From assembly GCF_005938645.2 (NCBI RefSeq), contig NZ_CP042171.1, forward strand, positions 682,001 through 746,000: a DNA stretch of 64,000 nt. The letters run 5' to 3'. The notes under the pieces were generated by a model, which was given only the letters and a program-made list of their open reading frames with translations, had not been told where the DNA came from and did not search any database. Origin of the DNA: Pedobacter sp. KBS0701 (lineage in GTDB: Bacteria > Bacteroidota > Bacteroidia > Sphingobacteriales > Sphingobacteriaceae). Shown here piece after piece: positions 43,617 to 51,891 of the stretch. A program made the position numbers and the translations under genes. How positions within the stretch are numbered: position 1 is the stretch's first letter; each line of letters begins with the position of its first letter.

Positions 43617-44849
43617 TTAATTCTTTAACATTTTAAATGAAAACCAGCCCAATAACACAATAATCACTACCATTAGCACCCAAAGCCAGGCTTTATTTTC
43701 GAATAGTGGTTTTTCTGTTTTTATGGTGTAAGCCGGGTTTTGCTGTTCCGCTCCAATGTTTACGCTGGTTAAATTAACCGGAATTTTATTTTCAAATTTT
43801 TCAATTTCATAAACCGGAGCAGTTACCTTTTCATTGCCATAATAGAGGGCATATTCATTTTTTGGCTGATCAAACCGGGCAATAATTTCGTAAATATTTC
43901 CTTTTAACTGTAAGCCATTTAATCGTAATGGTTTATTGTCGTTGTTTTGGATAGTAATTTTTAACCTGGATGTAACGGTATTTTCAAAATTGAATGCCGC
44001 TTCTTCTAAAGAACTTATTATGCCCTCATAAAGATTCACATAATTGTACTGAATGCCTTTGTCGGTTTTAAAACTGTCTGTTGCATATTCTATTTTGATT
44101 GGACGGTAAAAATCGAAATCGCTTTGTGCATTCAACTTTAGATAGGATAGAGGAATAGGATCGGCCAAGGTTACATCAACCACGGTTTCTTTTTTGGATA
44201 CATCATTTTTAAGGTCGAAAGATTTGTACCTAACCTCTTTATAGGTTCCTTTTATGGTATCTGTTTTCGAAATTTTTGCTTCCAACAAATCAGGCTGTAT
44301 GGGGCTTTTTAACGCAATCCTAAAATATTGATATTTCGAATCAGGAAAATTCAGTTTGGTAAACTGGTATTCTGTATCGCTATTTTTGATTGATAAAATT
44401 CGGTAGTCTGATAAGATGGAAAACCATTCTTTGTTATCATTACTTCCTTCGAGGGTAACTTTCCAATCGAAGTTTTCTTGTTTAAAAGCCAACTTAATCT
44501 GATTAATTAAGTTTATTCCCAGCGATTGAAAAGTATAATAGTAACCATTTGGACTGGCACTTTGGTTAATCTGTTTAAATGTAATATCATTTGAAGTTAC
44601 TTTATCTACACGTTGTTTTAACAGGTAAGGAATCTCTATGGTATCTTTTCCGTTGAAGCCAAAAATCCTTAAATCATCGAAACCTGCATTTGCATTTTTA
44701 TATAAATCATCTGGCAATGCAATTTTATGCCAAACAGAATTAACACCCATTATACGCCGCTTAAATTTATAAGTATTAGTTTGTGCATTTGTAATGCTGG
44801 CACAAAGTAAAAGCAAGGTAAATAGGTTAATTTTCAACTTTAGCATCAT
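43617..44849 (-). CDS. DUF3999 family envelope protein
   Basis: A 410-residue protein with a signal peptide (about 1-23, ITNAQ), a large beta-rich periplasmic domain (GVNSVWHKIALPDDLY, DLRIFGFNGKDTIEIPY) and a single C-terminal membrane helix (WLWVLMVVIIVLLGWFSF) followed by a short basic tail. Partner of the DUF2339 gene, whose 3' end it overlaps by 23 bases. This pairing is common in bacteria and of unknown function. Confidence 0.88.
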   Translation of the reverse strand: MMLKLKINLFTLLLLCASITNAQTNTYKFKRRIMGVNSVWHKIALPDDLYKNANAGFDDLRIFGFNGKDTIEIPYLLKQRVDKVTSNDITFKQINQSASPNGYYYTFQSLGINLINQIKLAFKQENFDWKVTLEGSNDNKEWFSILSDYRILSIKNSDTEYQFTKLNFPDSKYQYFRIALKSPIQPDLLEAKISKTDTIKGTYKEVRYKSFDLKNDVSKKETVVDVTLADPIPLSYLKLNAQSDFDFYRPIKIEYATDSFKTDKGIQYNYVNLYEGIISSLEEAAFNFENTVTSRLKITIQNNDNKPLRLNGLQLKGNIYEIIARFDQPKNEYALYYGNEKVTAPVYEIEKFENKIPVNLTSVNIGAEQQNPAYTIKTEKPLFENKAWLWVLMVVIIVLLGWFSFKMLKN

Positions 44850-47205
44850 CTATAATTAAATGTTTGTATTTATTGTAAAGGAAAGAAATGATAAGTAATA
44901 ATACCCCTAACGACACAAAAACTATGGTTTTAGAGATTGTGCTTAAAGAATAGATATCGTAAAAGAAAAGCTTGATCAAGGTTATTCCAAATAAAACCAT
45001 CGCCCCAATGCGTAAGTGTTTTTTGTTTTTGGCCAGGCCCATGCTAATTAAGAATAATGAGAATATGCCCCAAAGAATGCTCAATCCGAGTTTATAACTT
45101 CCTTCTGAATGTGATAATTCTAAAATGTTGATCAATTCGCTGCTGATGATCCACAACAGGGAAACATAAAGCAAAAAATCGAACATCATTTTCAAATCTT
45201 TTTTCAATAAGCCCGAACGTTGCAGTTTGTGGCATTGTACAATCAGTAAAGCAAAAAAAGCGATTGCTATATACCTGATGCCAATATTAAATGAGCCAAT
45301 ACTGAAATATTTACTTTCAGGAAGTAAATAGGCATCTCTAAGCTCGCTTAAGTTATAAAGCCCGAAGGTTAGAAACGCTACGATAACCATGAGGTTAATA
45401 AGAAGGTTAGCCATAGCAAGTTCGCTATTTTTTAGTTTTTTAATGTTCAGATAACTTAATGCTGAGGCAAAAAACAAGGTATAAATATAAAGCCATGCTG
45501 TTTTTAAAATCAGGTAGTTATAGTTGTATTCACTACTTGAGTCATAAAACTTTGTTTTTGGATTGAGGGTAATCTTGTTCAGTTCAAAAAGGTTGTTAAA
45601 GTTTTTAGAGATCTCAATCCTAAAGGTCATATAGATCACAAAAACCAGAATAGCGGGAATGGAATAACTAAGTATCTGTCTCATCCAGATCCATTGTACA
45701 GGCTCTTCAATTTCTTTTTTACTAATGCGAAACATCCAGAAAAAACAGGCAATAAATATGCATGCAGTTAAAAAACCTACATTAAGGATTGGCGTGATTA
45801 CAGTTGCATTTCCGTTATAGATATCATAATAAGTTATCCAATCTTCCAGCAAACTAAAAAAGGCAAGAAATATTAATGGGAAGGATAATTTTTCATAAAT
45901 AACTATCTTTTTCACCCTCGCTAAGTAGAACAGTACCGCGGCCTCTACCACCCAGAAAATGGTAACCCAACCGCCATCTAACTGAACAGGAACAGCCATG
46001 GTAATAAAAGTAATCACCATTGCCAGTATAAGATAAAACAGATTTTTATCTGCCAGGTTTTTCTTGTAAATAATCAGGCATACCAAAAAATGGATCACAG
46101 CATTTGCCAATGTAAACAAGCCTAGCAATTCAGCGCTGTTTTTGTTATCTGATAATATTAGGTAACCTATTCCGTAGTATACAAATGAATTTAAAAGTAA
46201 AATCACCACATCGCTAAAGCCAAAAACTTCTTTTTTGCTCACTTTGTACGCTAAGTTGGTAATGTAGAAAGTGAGGAAAAATAGCGTTGAAAATAATATT
46301 GCTAGGCCAAAGTAATTGTCTGTATTGCTTAAATCTAAACGCCAGGCCGAAAAGATGATCCATGTTAAACCAAAAGATGCATAAAATAGGGGTTTCCAGT
46401 ATTTTTTGAAACTAAGTACCAGGATGCCGATGTTGATAATGGCCATATAGGTAAATAAAACACCTACTTTGCCCGAACCATCGCTCAATAAAAAAGGGAC
46501 AGCATAAGCGCCAACTAAACCAATATGGGCGATAACCTGTTTATTATACTTAATTGCTGCAACAACCGTAAATGAGGTGAATACAACCATTAAGGCAAAG
46601 GCCAGTGCCTGCGGAATTAGCGCATAGAAATCGTAAGCTGCATAGGTGATAAAATACATAATAGCAATTGCACCGCTAACCAACACGGCTGAAAAATTCT
46701 CATATTTGGCTTTAAGCTTAATGGCAAAAGCCATTAAACCGGTACCAACGGAATAACCTAATACAATTCTTGTAAGCGGACTAATCATATCATGATCAAT
46801 GGCATATTTAGCACCGATTGCCACACCGATAATTAAAATCAGGATACCAATTTTGCTGATCAGGTTTTCTCCTACAAACTTCTCGAAATCAGATTTAACC
46901 ATGTTTTCGCGGTTAAATCTATCGGCGAAATTAGGTTTTGCTTGGTTTACAGGAGATGGAATAGGTGCAGGAATAGATTGAGGTGATGCTGAACGTTGTG
47001 TGGCAAAGCTCGGAGGCGTATTTCTCGGGGGAGGTGCAATTGTTGGTTCAAGATTTACTGCTGGAGGTATAGGCACTGAACCTGGCGATTGCAGCGCCTT
47101 AACCTCGTTTCTTAAAGCCTGAATTTCGGCTTCAAAGCTTTGTTGCCTGAGCAAGAGGTTTTCCAGCTTAATCAATAACAGATTTAATTTTTCGGAATTA
47201 TCCAT
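44827..47205 (-). CDS. DUF2339 multi-pass membrane protein
   Basis: A 792-residue membrane protein. It opens with a leucine-rich coiled coil (about 1-37), then a proline-rich linker (about 42-92), then about 20 membrane helices beginning after the conserved FEKFVGENLISKIGILILII. This architecture is specific to DUF2339. It is the first gene of the probable DUF2339-DUF3999-DUF695 operon. No transport substrate or enzymatic role can be derived from the sequence. Confidence 0.9.
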   Translation of the reverse strand: MDNSEKLNLLLIKLENLLLRQQSFEAEIQALRNEVKALQSPGSVPIPPAVNLEPTIAPPPRNTPPSFATQRSASPQSIPAPIPSPVNQAKPNFADRFNRENMVKSDFEKFVGENLISKIGILILIIGVAIGAKYAIDHDMISPLTRIVLGYSVGTGLMAFAIKLKAKYENFSAVLVSGAIAIMYFITYAAYDFYALIPQALAFALMVVFTSFTVVAAIKYNKQVIAHIGLVGAYAVPFLLSDGSGKVGVLFTYMAIINIGILVLSFKKYWKPLFYASFGLTWIIFSAWRLDLSNTDNYFGLAILFSTLFFLTFYITNLAYKVSKKEVFGFSDVVILLLNSFVYYGIGYLILSDNKNSAELLGLFTLANAVIHFLVCLIIYKKNLADKNLFYLILAMVITFITMAVPVQLDGGWVTIFWVVEAAVLFYLARVKKIVIYEKLSFPLIFLAFFSLLEDWITYYDIYNGNATVITPILNVGFLTACIFIACFFWMFRISKKEIEEPVQWIWMRQILSYSIPAILVFVIYMTFRIEISKNFNNLFELNKITLNPKTKFYDSSSEYNYNYLILKTAWLYIYTLFFASALSYLNIKKLKNSELAMANLLINLMVIVAFLTFGLYNLSELRDAYLLPESKYFSIGSFNIGIRYIAIAFFALLIVQCHKLQRSGLLKKDLKMMFDFLLYVSLLWIISSELINILELSHSEGSYKLGLSILWGIFSLFLISMGLAKNKKHLRIGAMVLFGITLIKLFFYDIYSLSTISKTIVFVSLGVLLLIISFLYNKYKHLIIDDAKVEN

Positions 47206-47670
47206 TCTATATTTTGTAGTACGTATTTTTTAGTTTACTAAATATAGGAATGTATTTCTATTGGGTACAGAAAATTTTGCGAATGAGCTGAGAAATGCTC
47301 TCCCCATCTCTCGCTCCTCCTAAAATAGGAGGGGAGCAGGAACTGCTGAGGTAAGATCAGTTCTCACTATCGAGGTTTGTAGTTTGAGCCCTTTGGCTAT
47401 GTTTTGCAAAATAAATCAGCTCCCCTCCTTATTTGCAAAGAGGGGTTGGGGCAATGTCATTAAGTTAAGCTATTGGTACAGGTAAAAATAGTTTAACCAC
47501 AGATAAAAAGGATACACACAGATATAAAAAACCGTGTTTATCTGTGTAGATCTGTGGTTAAAAAACTTAACTTAATGAGGTTGGGGGGAATTGTATGCCA
47601 TTAAATTAATTTGCCGATTTTTACAGCAAAAATTCTTTTTACTGATTTTTTTGTAAAACAAAAACGTTAC
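47206..47670. repeat. intergenic region made of nested dispersed repeats
   Basis: No gene. From left: GCTCCTCC/GGAGGGGAGC pairs near 47310-47335, then GCTCCCCTCC near 47419. An outer perfect 12-bp pair CATTAAGTTAAG (47458-47469) / CTTAACTTAATG (47566-47577) encloses an inner 12-bp pair TTAACCACAGAT (47493-47504) / ATCTGTGGTTAA (47550-47561). The inner palindrome is the family also found at 32471-32550; its position inside the outer pair suggests one repeat inserted in another. Confidence 0.65.
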
Positions 47671-48702
47671 TTATTTATTTAAAGCTTTGCGTACTTTAGG
47701 CGCAATTTTGCTTCCGAGCAACTCTATCGATTTCATCATTGCGGAATGAGATGGTCCGCCAACATCCATGTGGGCAGAGAAACGGGTTAAGCCAAACGTT
47801 TCTTCCATTGCTAAAATTTTATCTACCGATTCGTTTACATCGCCAATAATTAAGGCTCCGCTATTGCTTCGGCCAGCGTCGAACTGGTTACGTTGATAAG
47901 GTGCCCAACCGCGTGATTTACCAATCCGGTTCATCTGAGCTGAATACAGGGGGTAATAGTAATCTGCAACTTCGTTACTGTTTTCGCCAAATAAGGAATG
48001 CATATGAACACCTACTTCGAACTTGTTCATATCATGACCATAGGCTTGGTACACTTTTTTGTAATAATCGAAAAGTGGTTTAAACTGTATAGGCTGACCG
48101 CCGATAATGGCAAACATTACAGGTAGGCCTAATCTACCAGCGCGTTCTACTGATTCTGGGGTTCCTCCAACGGCTACCCAAATTTTTAAATTATTGTTTA
48201 CCGCCCTCGGCAAAACTTCCTGATTATTCAGTTCTGCTCTGAATTTACCTTTCCAGCTAATTTTGGTTTCCTTATTTATTTTAAGGAGTAATTCAAGCTT
48301 TTCTTCATAAAGTTCGTCGTAATCTTGTAAGTTATATCCGAACATGGGAAACGATTCGATAAAACTTCCACGACCAGCCATTAATTCTGCCCTTCCGTTC
48401 GAAATTAAATCTATCGTTGCAAAGTTTTGATACAGTTTAACGGGGTCAGATGAACTTAAAACCGAAACCGCGCTGCTTAATTTAATATTTTTGGTTACTG
48501 TGGCTGCAGCGGCTAATATAATTTCAGGACTGGATACGGCATAATCAGGGCGATGGTGTTCGCCAATGCCATAGAAATCTAAACCAACTTCGTCCATTAG
48601 TTTTATTTCTGCTATAATTTCCTGAAGTCTTTGCTGTGCGGGTTGAATTTCTCCTTTTGCATTGATCTGCAGATCGCCAAACATTCCGATACCTAATTCC
48701 AT
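47671..48702 (-). CDS. LLM-class flavin-dependent oxidoreductase
   Basis: A luciferase-like monooxygenase-fold protein of 343 residues. The start MELGIGMFGDL (48702) was chosen over an ATG seven codons upstream. GEHHRPDYAVSSPEI (about 50-64), SSAVSVLSSSDPVKLYQNFA and the WVAVGGTPESVERAGRLGLP segment are typical of the single-chain alkanal monooxygenase-like group. It needs reduced flavin from a separate reductase. The flavin reductase at 17087 is far away and not obviously linked. Confidence 0.88.
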   Translation of the reverse strand: MELGIGMFGDLQINAKGEIQPAQQRLQEIIAEIKLMDEVGLDFYGIGEHHRPDYAVSSPEIILAAAATVTKNIKLSSAVSVLSSSDPVKLYQNFATIDLISNGRAELMAGRGSFIESFPMFGYNLQDYDELYEEKLELLLKINKETKISWKGKFRAELNNQEVLPRAVNNNLKIWVAVGGTPESVERAGRLGLPVMFAIIGGQPIQFKPLFDYYKKVYQAYGHDMNKFEVGVHMHSLFGENSNEVADYYYPLYSAQMNRIGKSRGWAPYQRNQFDAGRSNSGALIIGDVNESVDKILAMEETFGLTRFSAHMDVGGPSHSAMMKSIELLGSKIAPKVRKALNK

Positions 48703-48782
48703 AGTGTTAAATAATTTTAACAAAGTTAATCGATACGCGGGGAGTAGTTTTTGATGTATGGTAAGAAATAGTAAGAAAATTA

Positions 48783-49217
48783 TTAACCTGTAAGTTTGCC
48801 TAGCTTGTTTAAAATGGTTTCGAGCTCGTGGTTGGTATAATCGAAATTTGTAGATTCAATTTTAAACTTTCTGCCATTTTGTAAAACAATGCTAATGAAA
48901 GAATATCTTCTACGTCCAAATGACTCATCATCAATAGCTTTTATTGTTTTAATTTCATTCCACTTAAAATTCCCCAGTTTTAACAATGTGATTTCATTTT
49001 CATCTGCAATAATTGCGTATTCATCTTGTTTAGCAATCAAATTTTTGAAAAAGAATATTAGAAACACAATTAATATCGACATTGTAATTAATGTTGATTG
49101 GAGATAACTTAGATCGAAGATAAAAGTGAGGTTGACTAAAAATAGCGGGAAAAGACCAAAAACATAGAGTAATGGACCTAAATTGCTATTGTCTTTAACT
49201 TTTATTGAGGTAACCAT
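48783..49217 (-). CDS. small membrane protein with two N-terminal helices and a PH-like C-terminal half
   Basis: A 144-residue protein. Two hydrophobic helices (about 13-34 and 38-58) are followed by a soluble half with ANEITLLKLGNFKWNEIK-like strands (ENEITLLKLGNFKWNEIKTI) and a C-terminal helix, the pattern of bacterial PH-domain proteins. Identity is not firm. A 50-codon secreted-peptide frame ends 11 bases upstream of the start. Confidence 0.6.
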   Translation of the reverse strand: MVTSIKVKDNSNLGPLLYVFGLFPLFLVNLTFIFDLSYLQSTLITMSILIVFLIFFFKNLIAKQDEYAIIADENEITLLKLGNFKWNEIKTIKAIDDESFGRRRYSFISIVLQNGRKFKIESTNFDYTNHELETILNKLGKLTG

Positions 49218-49228
49218 TGATTCAATTT

Positions 49229-49381
49229 TTACAATTTTATAGAAATAAATCCGGTATAAACGTCATCATTACTTTGCTTAAAATTTTTAAATGGGGCTTG
49301 ATTAAGATGTATCTGTTGCGCAAAGGCGCTTCCTTGATATACAATGAAAATGAAGAGAAAGCTAATTAAGATTTTAAGCAC
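49229..49381 (-). CDS. candidate 50-residue secreted peptide
   Basis: A GTG-to-TAA frame whose first 21 residues form a textbook signal peptide (LKILISFLFIFIVYQGSAFA). The mature part is about 29 residues, starting QQIHLNQAPFKNFKQ and ending VYTGFISIKL. A TAA lies six bases upstream in frame, so the GTG at 49381 is the only reasonable start. It precedes the 48783-49217 gene by 11 bases on the same strand. It may be a real small exported peptide or the 5' remnant of a longer gene. Confidence 0.5.
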   Translation of the reverse strand: MLKILISFLFIFIVYQGSAFAQQIHLNQAPFKNFKQSNDDVYTGFISIKL

Positions 49382-49724
49382 GGGTTAAAGTATCAGAATG
49401 TTTGATCGATGATCCTTAACCGAAGATAATGATTTGTGTTTGTTTTATGGGCAGATCAACCTGTGTTTTTTCGGTTAGCCCTCGTTATTAAACCTGATTG
49501 TAGCGAGCATTCCGATTTATGCACTATTCTTTTGTTTTTTTATTGTGTGCATGCTTGTTTCACAGGTTTCATCGGATAAAGTGTAAAGCGGGACTGCCAT
49601 AACTGATTAGCATTGTCTTTGCTTTCCAAAAAATAAAATGAACACACTAAACAGGTTTGAATCATATAAGATCATATCAGCTTTTGGTTACTTATCATCG
49701 GACTTCTGACTCACGACATCGGAC
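49382..49724. repeat. intergenic dispersed repeats downstream of hscA
   Basis: No gene. Positions about 49575-49632 carry the AAGCGGGACTGCC...TTTGCTTTCC repeat also seen near 17010-17050. Positions 49698-49728 carry ATCGGACTTCTGACTCACGA then CATCGGACTTAC, a half copy of the GTCCGAAGTCGG family that begins directly after the hscA stop codon on the minus strand. Confidence 0.5.
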
Positions 49725-51581
49725 TTACTCTATCTTCTTACCTTTCATTGCCGTAGAAATCGCAGCATCCATTACACGCTCAGCAAAGGGGCGGGTAAAT
49801 TCATTCAGTTCATCTGCTTTCTTTAAAATGGTATCTTTTTCCTGTGAGGCTAAAGCTTTTTTTAACGCTTCGATATGTGCCACAGTTTCTGCAATTTCGG
49901 TCTCGCTTAAATGTTCTGCATGTTTTTTAATAAAACCTTCGGCTGTGTAAACCAATTGTTCTCCTTCGCTTCTCGCTTCAATTAGCATGCGTTGTTCTAC
50001 GTCGCTTTTGGCGTGGGTAATGCTGTCGATCAACATTTTTTCTACCGTATCATCACTCAAGCCGTAACTTGGCGTGATTTCGATCTCCTGTTTAACACCC
50101 GAACGTAGCTCAATTGCCTGCACAGTTAAAATGCCATCGGCATTCAATAAAAAGTTGATATCAACCTTTGGCAAACCAGCAGGCATTGCAGGGATTCCTT
50201 TCAAATCGAATTCGGCAAGTTTCCTGTTTTCTTTAACCAGATCTCGCTCACCCTGATAAACAGAGATTTTCATATTTACCTGTCCATCTATAGAAGTGGT
50301 GTATTGGCGACCAGCTTTAGTAGGTACTTTGCTGTTGCGGGCAATAATAACATCCATTAAACCACCCATGGTTTCGATGCCCAAAGAAAGAGGGGTTACA
50401 TCCAACAATAAGATATCAGAACGGTTTCCGGCCAAAACATCAGCCTGGATGGCTGCACCAAGTGCTACTACTTCATCAGGGTTGATATTATCCTGCGGTT
50501 TTTTACCAAAGAAATTCTCTACCGCCTGCTTTACATATGGTGTACGGGTAGAACCTCCTACTAAAATTACTTCGTCGATATCGGCAGCGGTTAAATCGGC
50601 ATCTTTCAATGCATTTTTACAGGCTGTCATGGTTTCTTCCACTTTTGCGGCAATCAACTGCTCAAAAGTTTGTTTATCCAGAGTGCACCAGATTTCGCCA
50701 ACCTGTTCATTATATAAATTTTGTGTCGATAACGCTTTTTTAGCAGCTTCGGCCTGTAAACGTAAGGTTTGCATTAAAATGTTATCCTGGGCAACTACCG
50801 TTACATCAAGATTATTTTTCTCCAGCCAATAGTTTAAAATGGCCCGATCGAAATCATCACCACCTAAATACGTATTTCCATTTGTGGCCAAAACCTCAAA
50901 AATTCCATTTTGAATCTGTAGAATAGAGACATCGAATGTCCCTCCTCCTAAGTCGTAAACGGCAATCGTTCTTTGTTGCGAAGGATCTAAGCCAATTCCG
51001 TAAGCTAAACTTGCTGCGGTAGGTTCGTTTACAATGCGCATCACATCTAAACCGGCCAGTTTCCCGGCATCACGGGTGGCCTGGCGCTGACTATCATTAA
51101 AATAGGCCGGAACAGTAATTACTGCCCTGTTAACTGGTGTTTTTAAGGCATGTTCTGCTCTTGCTTTAAGTTCTTTTAAAATTTCTGCAGATAATTCTAT
51201 AGGCGTATAAAAACGGTTCCCAGCCTGGATTTTCACCAAAGCATCGGTATCGTCATCGATAATCTTGTAAGAAAAAATAGCGGCGTGTTCGGCTACATCT
51301 TTATAAGATCGGCCAAGAAGTCTTTTAACAGAGAAAATCGTGTTAGAGGGATCAGTAGTTAAGTATTCTTTCGCCTCGTTACCTACAACCGCTTCATTCT
51401 GGCCATTAAAATAGACTACTGATGGTACCAATATCCCTTTGCCAGCATCGTTAATTACCTGCGGATTTTTATCTGGATTGATAAACGCCACCAAACTATT
51501 GGTTGTGCCCAAATCTATTCCAACTATGATTTCTTCCTTCTGAAACGAACCTGTAGCAAGGTTAATTGATATTTTTGCCAT
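49725..51581 (-). CDS. hscA: Fe-S cluster assembly Hsp70 chaperone
   Basis: A specialised DnaK-type chaperone that helps transfer iron-sulfur clusters from the scaffold to target proteins. At 618 residues it has the ATPase domain (DLGTTNSLVAF at about 22-32, VYDLGGGTFDVSIL near 208, VILVGGSTRTPYVK near 350) and the peptide-binding domain (LLDVTPLSLGIETMGG near 405). The N-terminal extension MAKISINLATGSFQKEE before the ATPase is characteristic of HscA rather than DnaK. HscB and the scaffold genes are not adjacent. A TATTTTTG box lies only five bases upstream of the ATG (51587-51594, minus strand). Confidence 0.9.
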   Translation of the reverse strand: MAKISINLATGSFQKEEIIVGIDLGTTNSLVAFINPDKNPQVINDAGKGILVPSVVYFNGQNEAVVGNEAKEYLTTDPSNTIFSVKRLLGRSYKDVAEHAAIFSYKIIDDDTDALVKIQAGNRFYTPIELSAEILKELKARAEHALKTPVNRAVITVPAYFNDSQRQATRDAGKLAGLDVMRIVNEPTAASLAYGIGLDPSQQRTIAVYDLGGGTFDVSILQIQNGIFEVLATNGNTYLGGDDFDRAILNYWLEKNNLDVTVVAQDNILMQTLRLQAEAAKKALSTQNLYNEQVGEIWCTLDKQTFEQLIAAKVEETMTACKNALKDADLTAADIDEVILVGGSTRTPYVKQAVENFFGKKPQDNINPDEVVALGAAIQADVLAGNRSDILLLDVTPLSLGIETMGGLMDVIIARNSKVPTKAGRQYTTSIDGQVNMKISVYQGERDLVKENRKLAEFDLKGIPAMPAGLPKVDINFLLNADGILTVQAIELRSGVKQEIEITPSYGLSDDTVEKMLIDSITHAKSDVEQRMLIEARSEGEQLVYTAEGFIKKHAEHLSETEIAETVAHIEALKKALASQEKDTILKKADELNEFTRPFAERVMDAAISTAMKGKKIE

Positions 51582-51891
51582 AGGAGCAAAAATATGCTTT
51601 TTAAATAAAGGTTATGTCATTCATTTGTTAGCAAGAAAATATAAACCTAAAGAAATTATGACTGAAAATAGCGTATAGTTTATTTCTAAAAACAATATAA
51701 TAACGATACTATATTTTTGAAATTTATTATTTGTAATAAAATATTTAATTTTTTTTCTCTCGGATCTTTTTTTTTGCTTATTTGTTGTTGTTTTTCTTCA
51801 AATTTTAATGTGTATTTTATGTTTTATGGCATTTTTGTGTGAAAATTATCTTCATAATATTTATATTGCCTGTACATTTATCTAAATTAAT
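51582..51891. other. AT-rich divergent intergenic region
   Basis: A 310-bp stretch between the divergent hscA and TonB receptor genes, with many T runs. Besides the hscA -7 box (51587-51594) only a weak TACATTTA (51873-51880) precedes the receptor start. No gene or hairpin was found. Confidence 0.4.
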
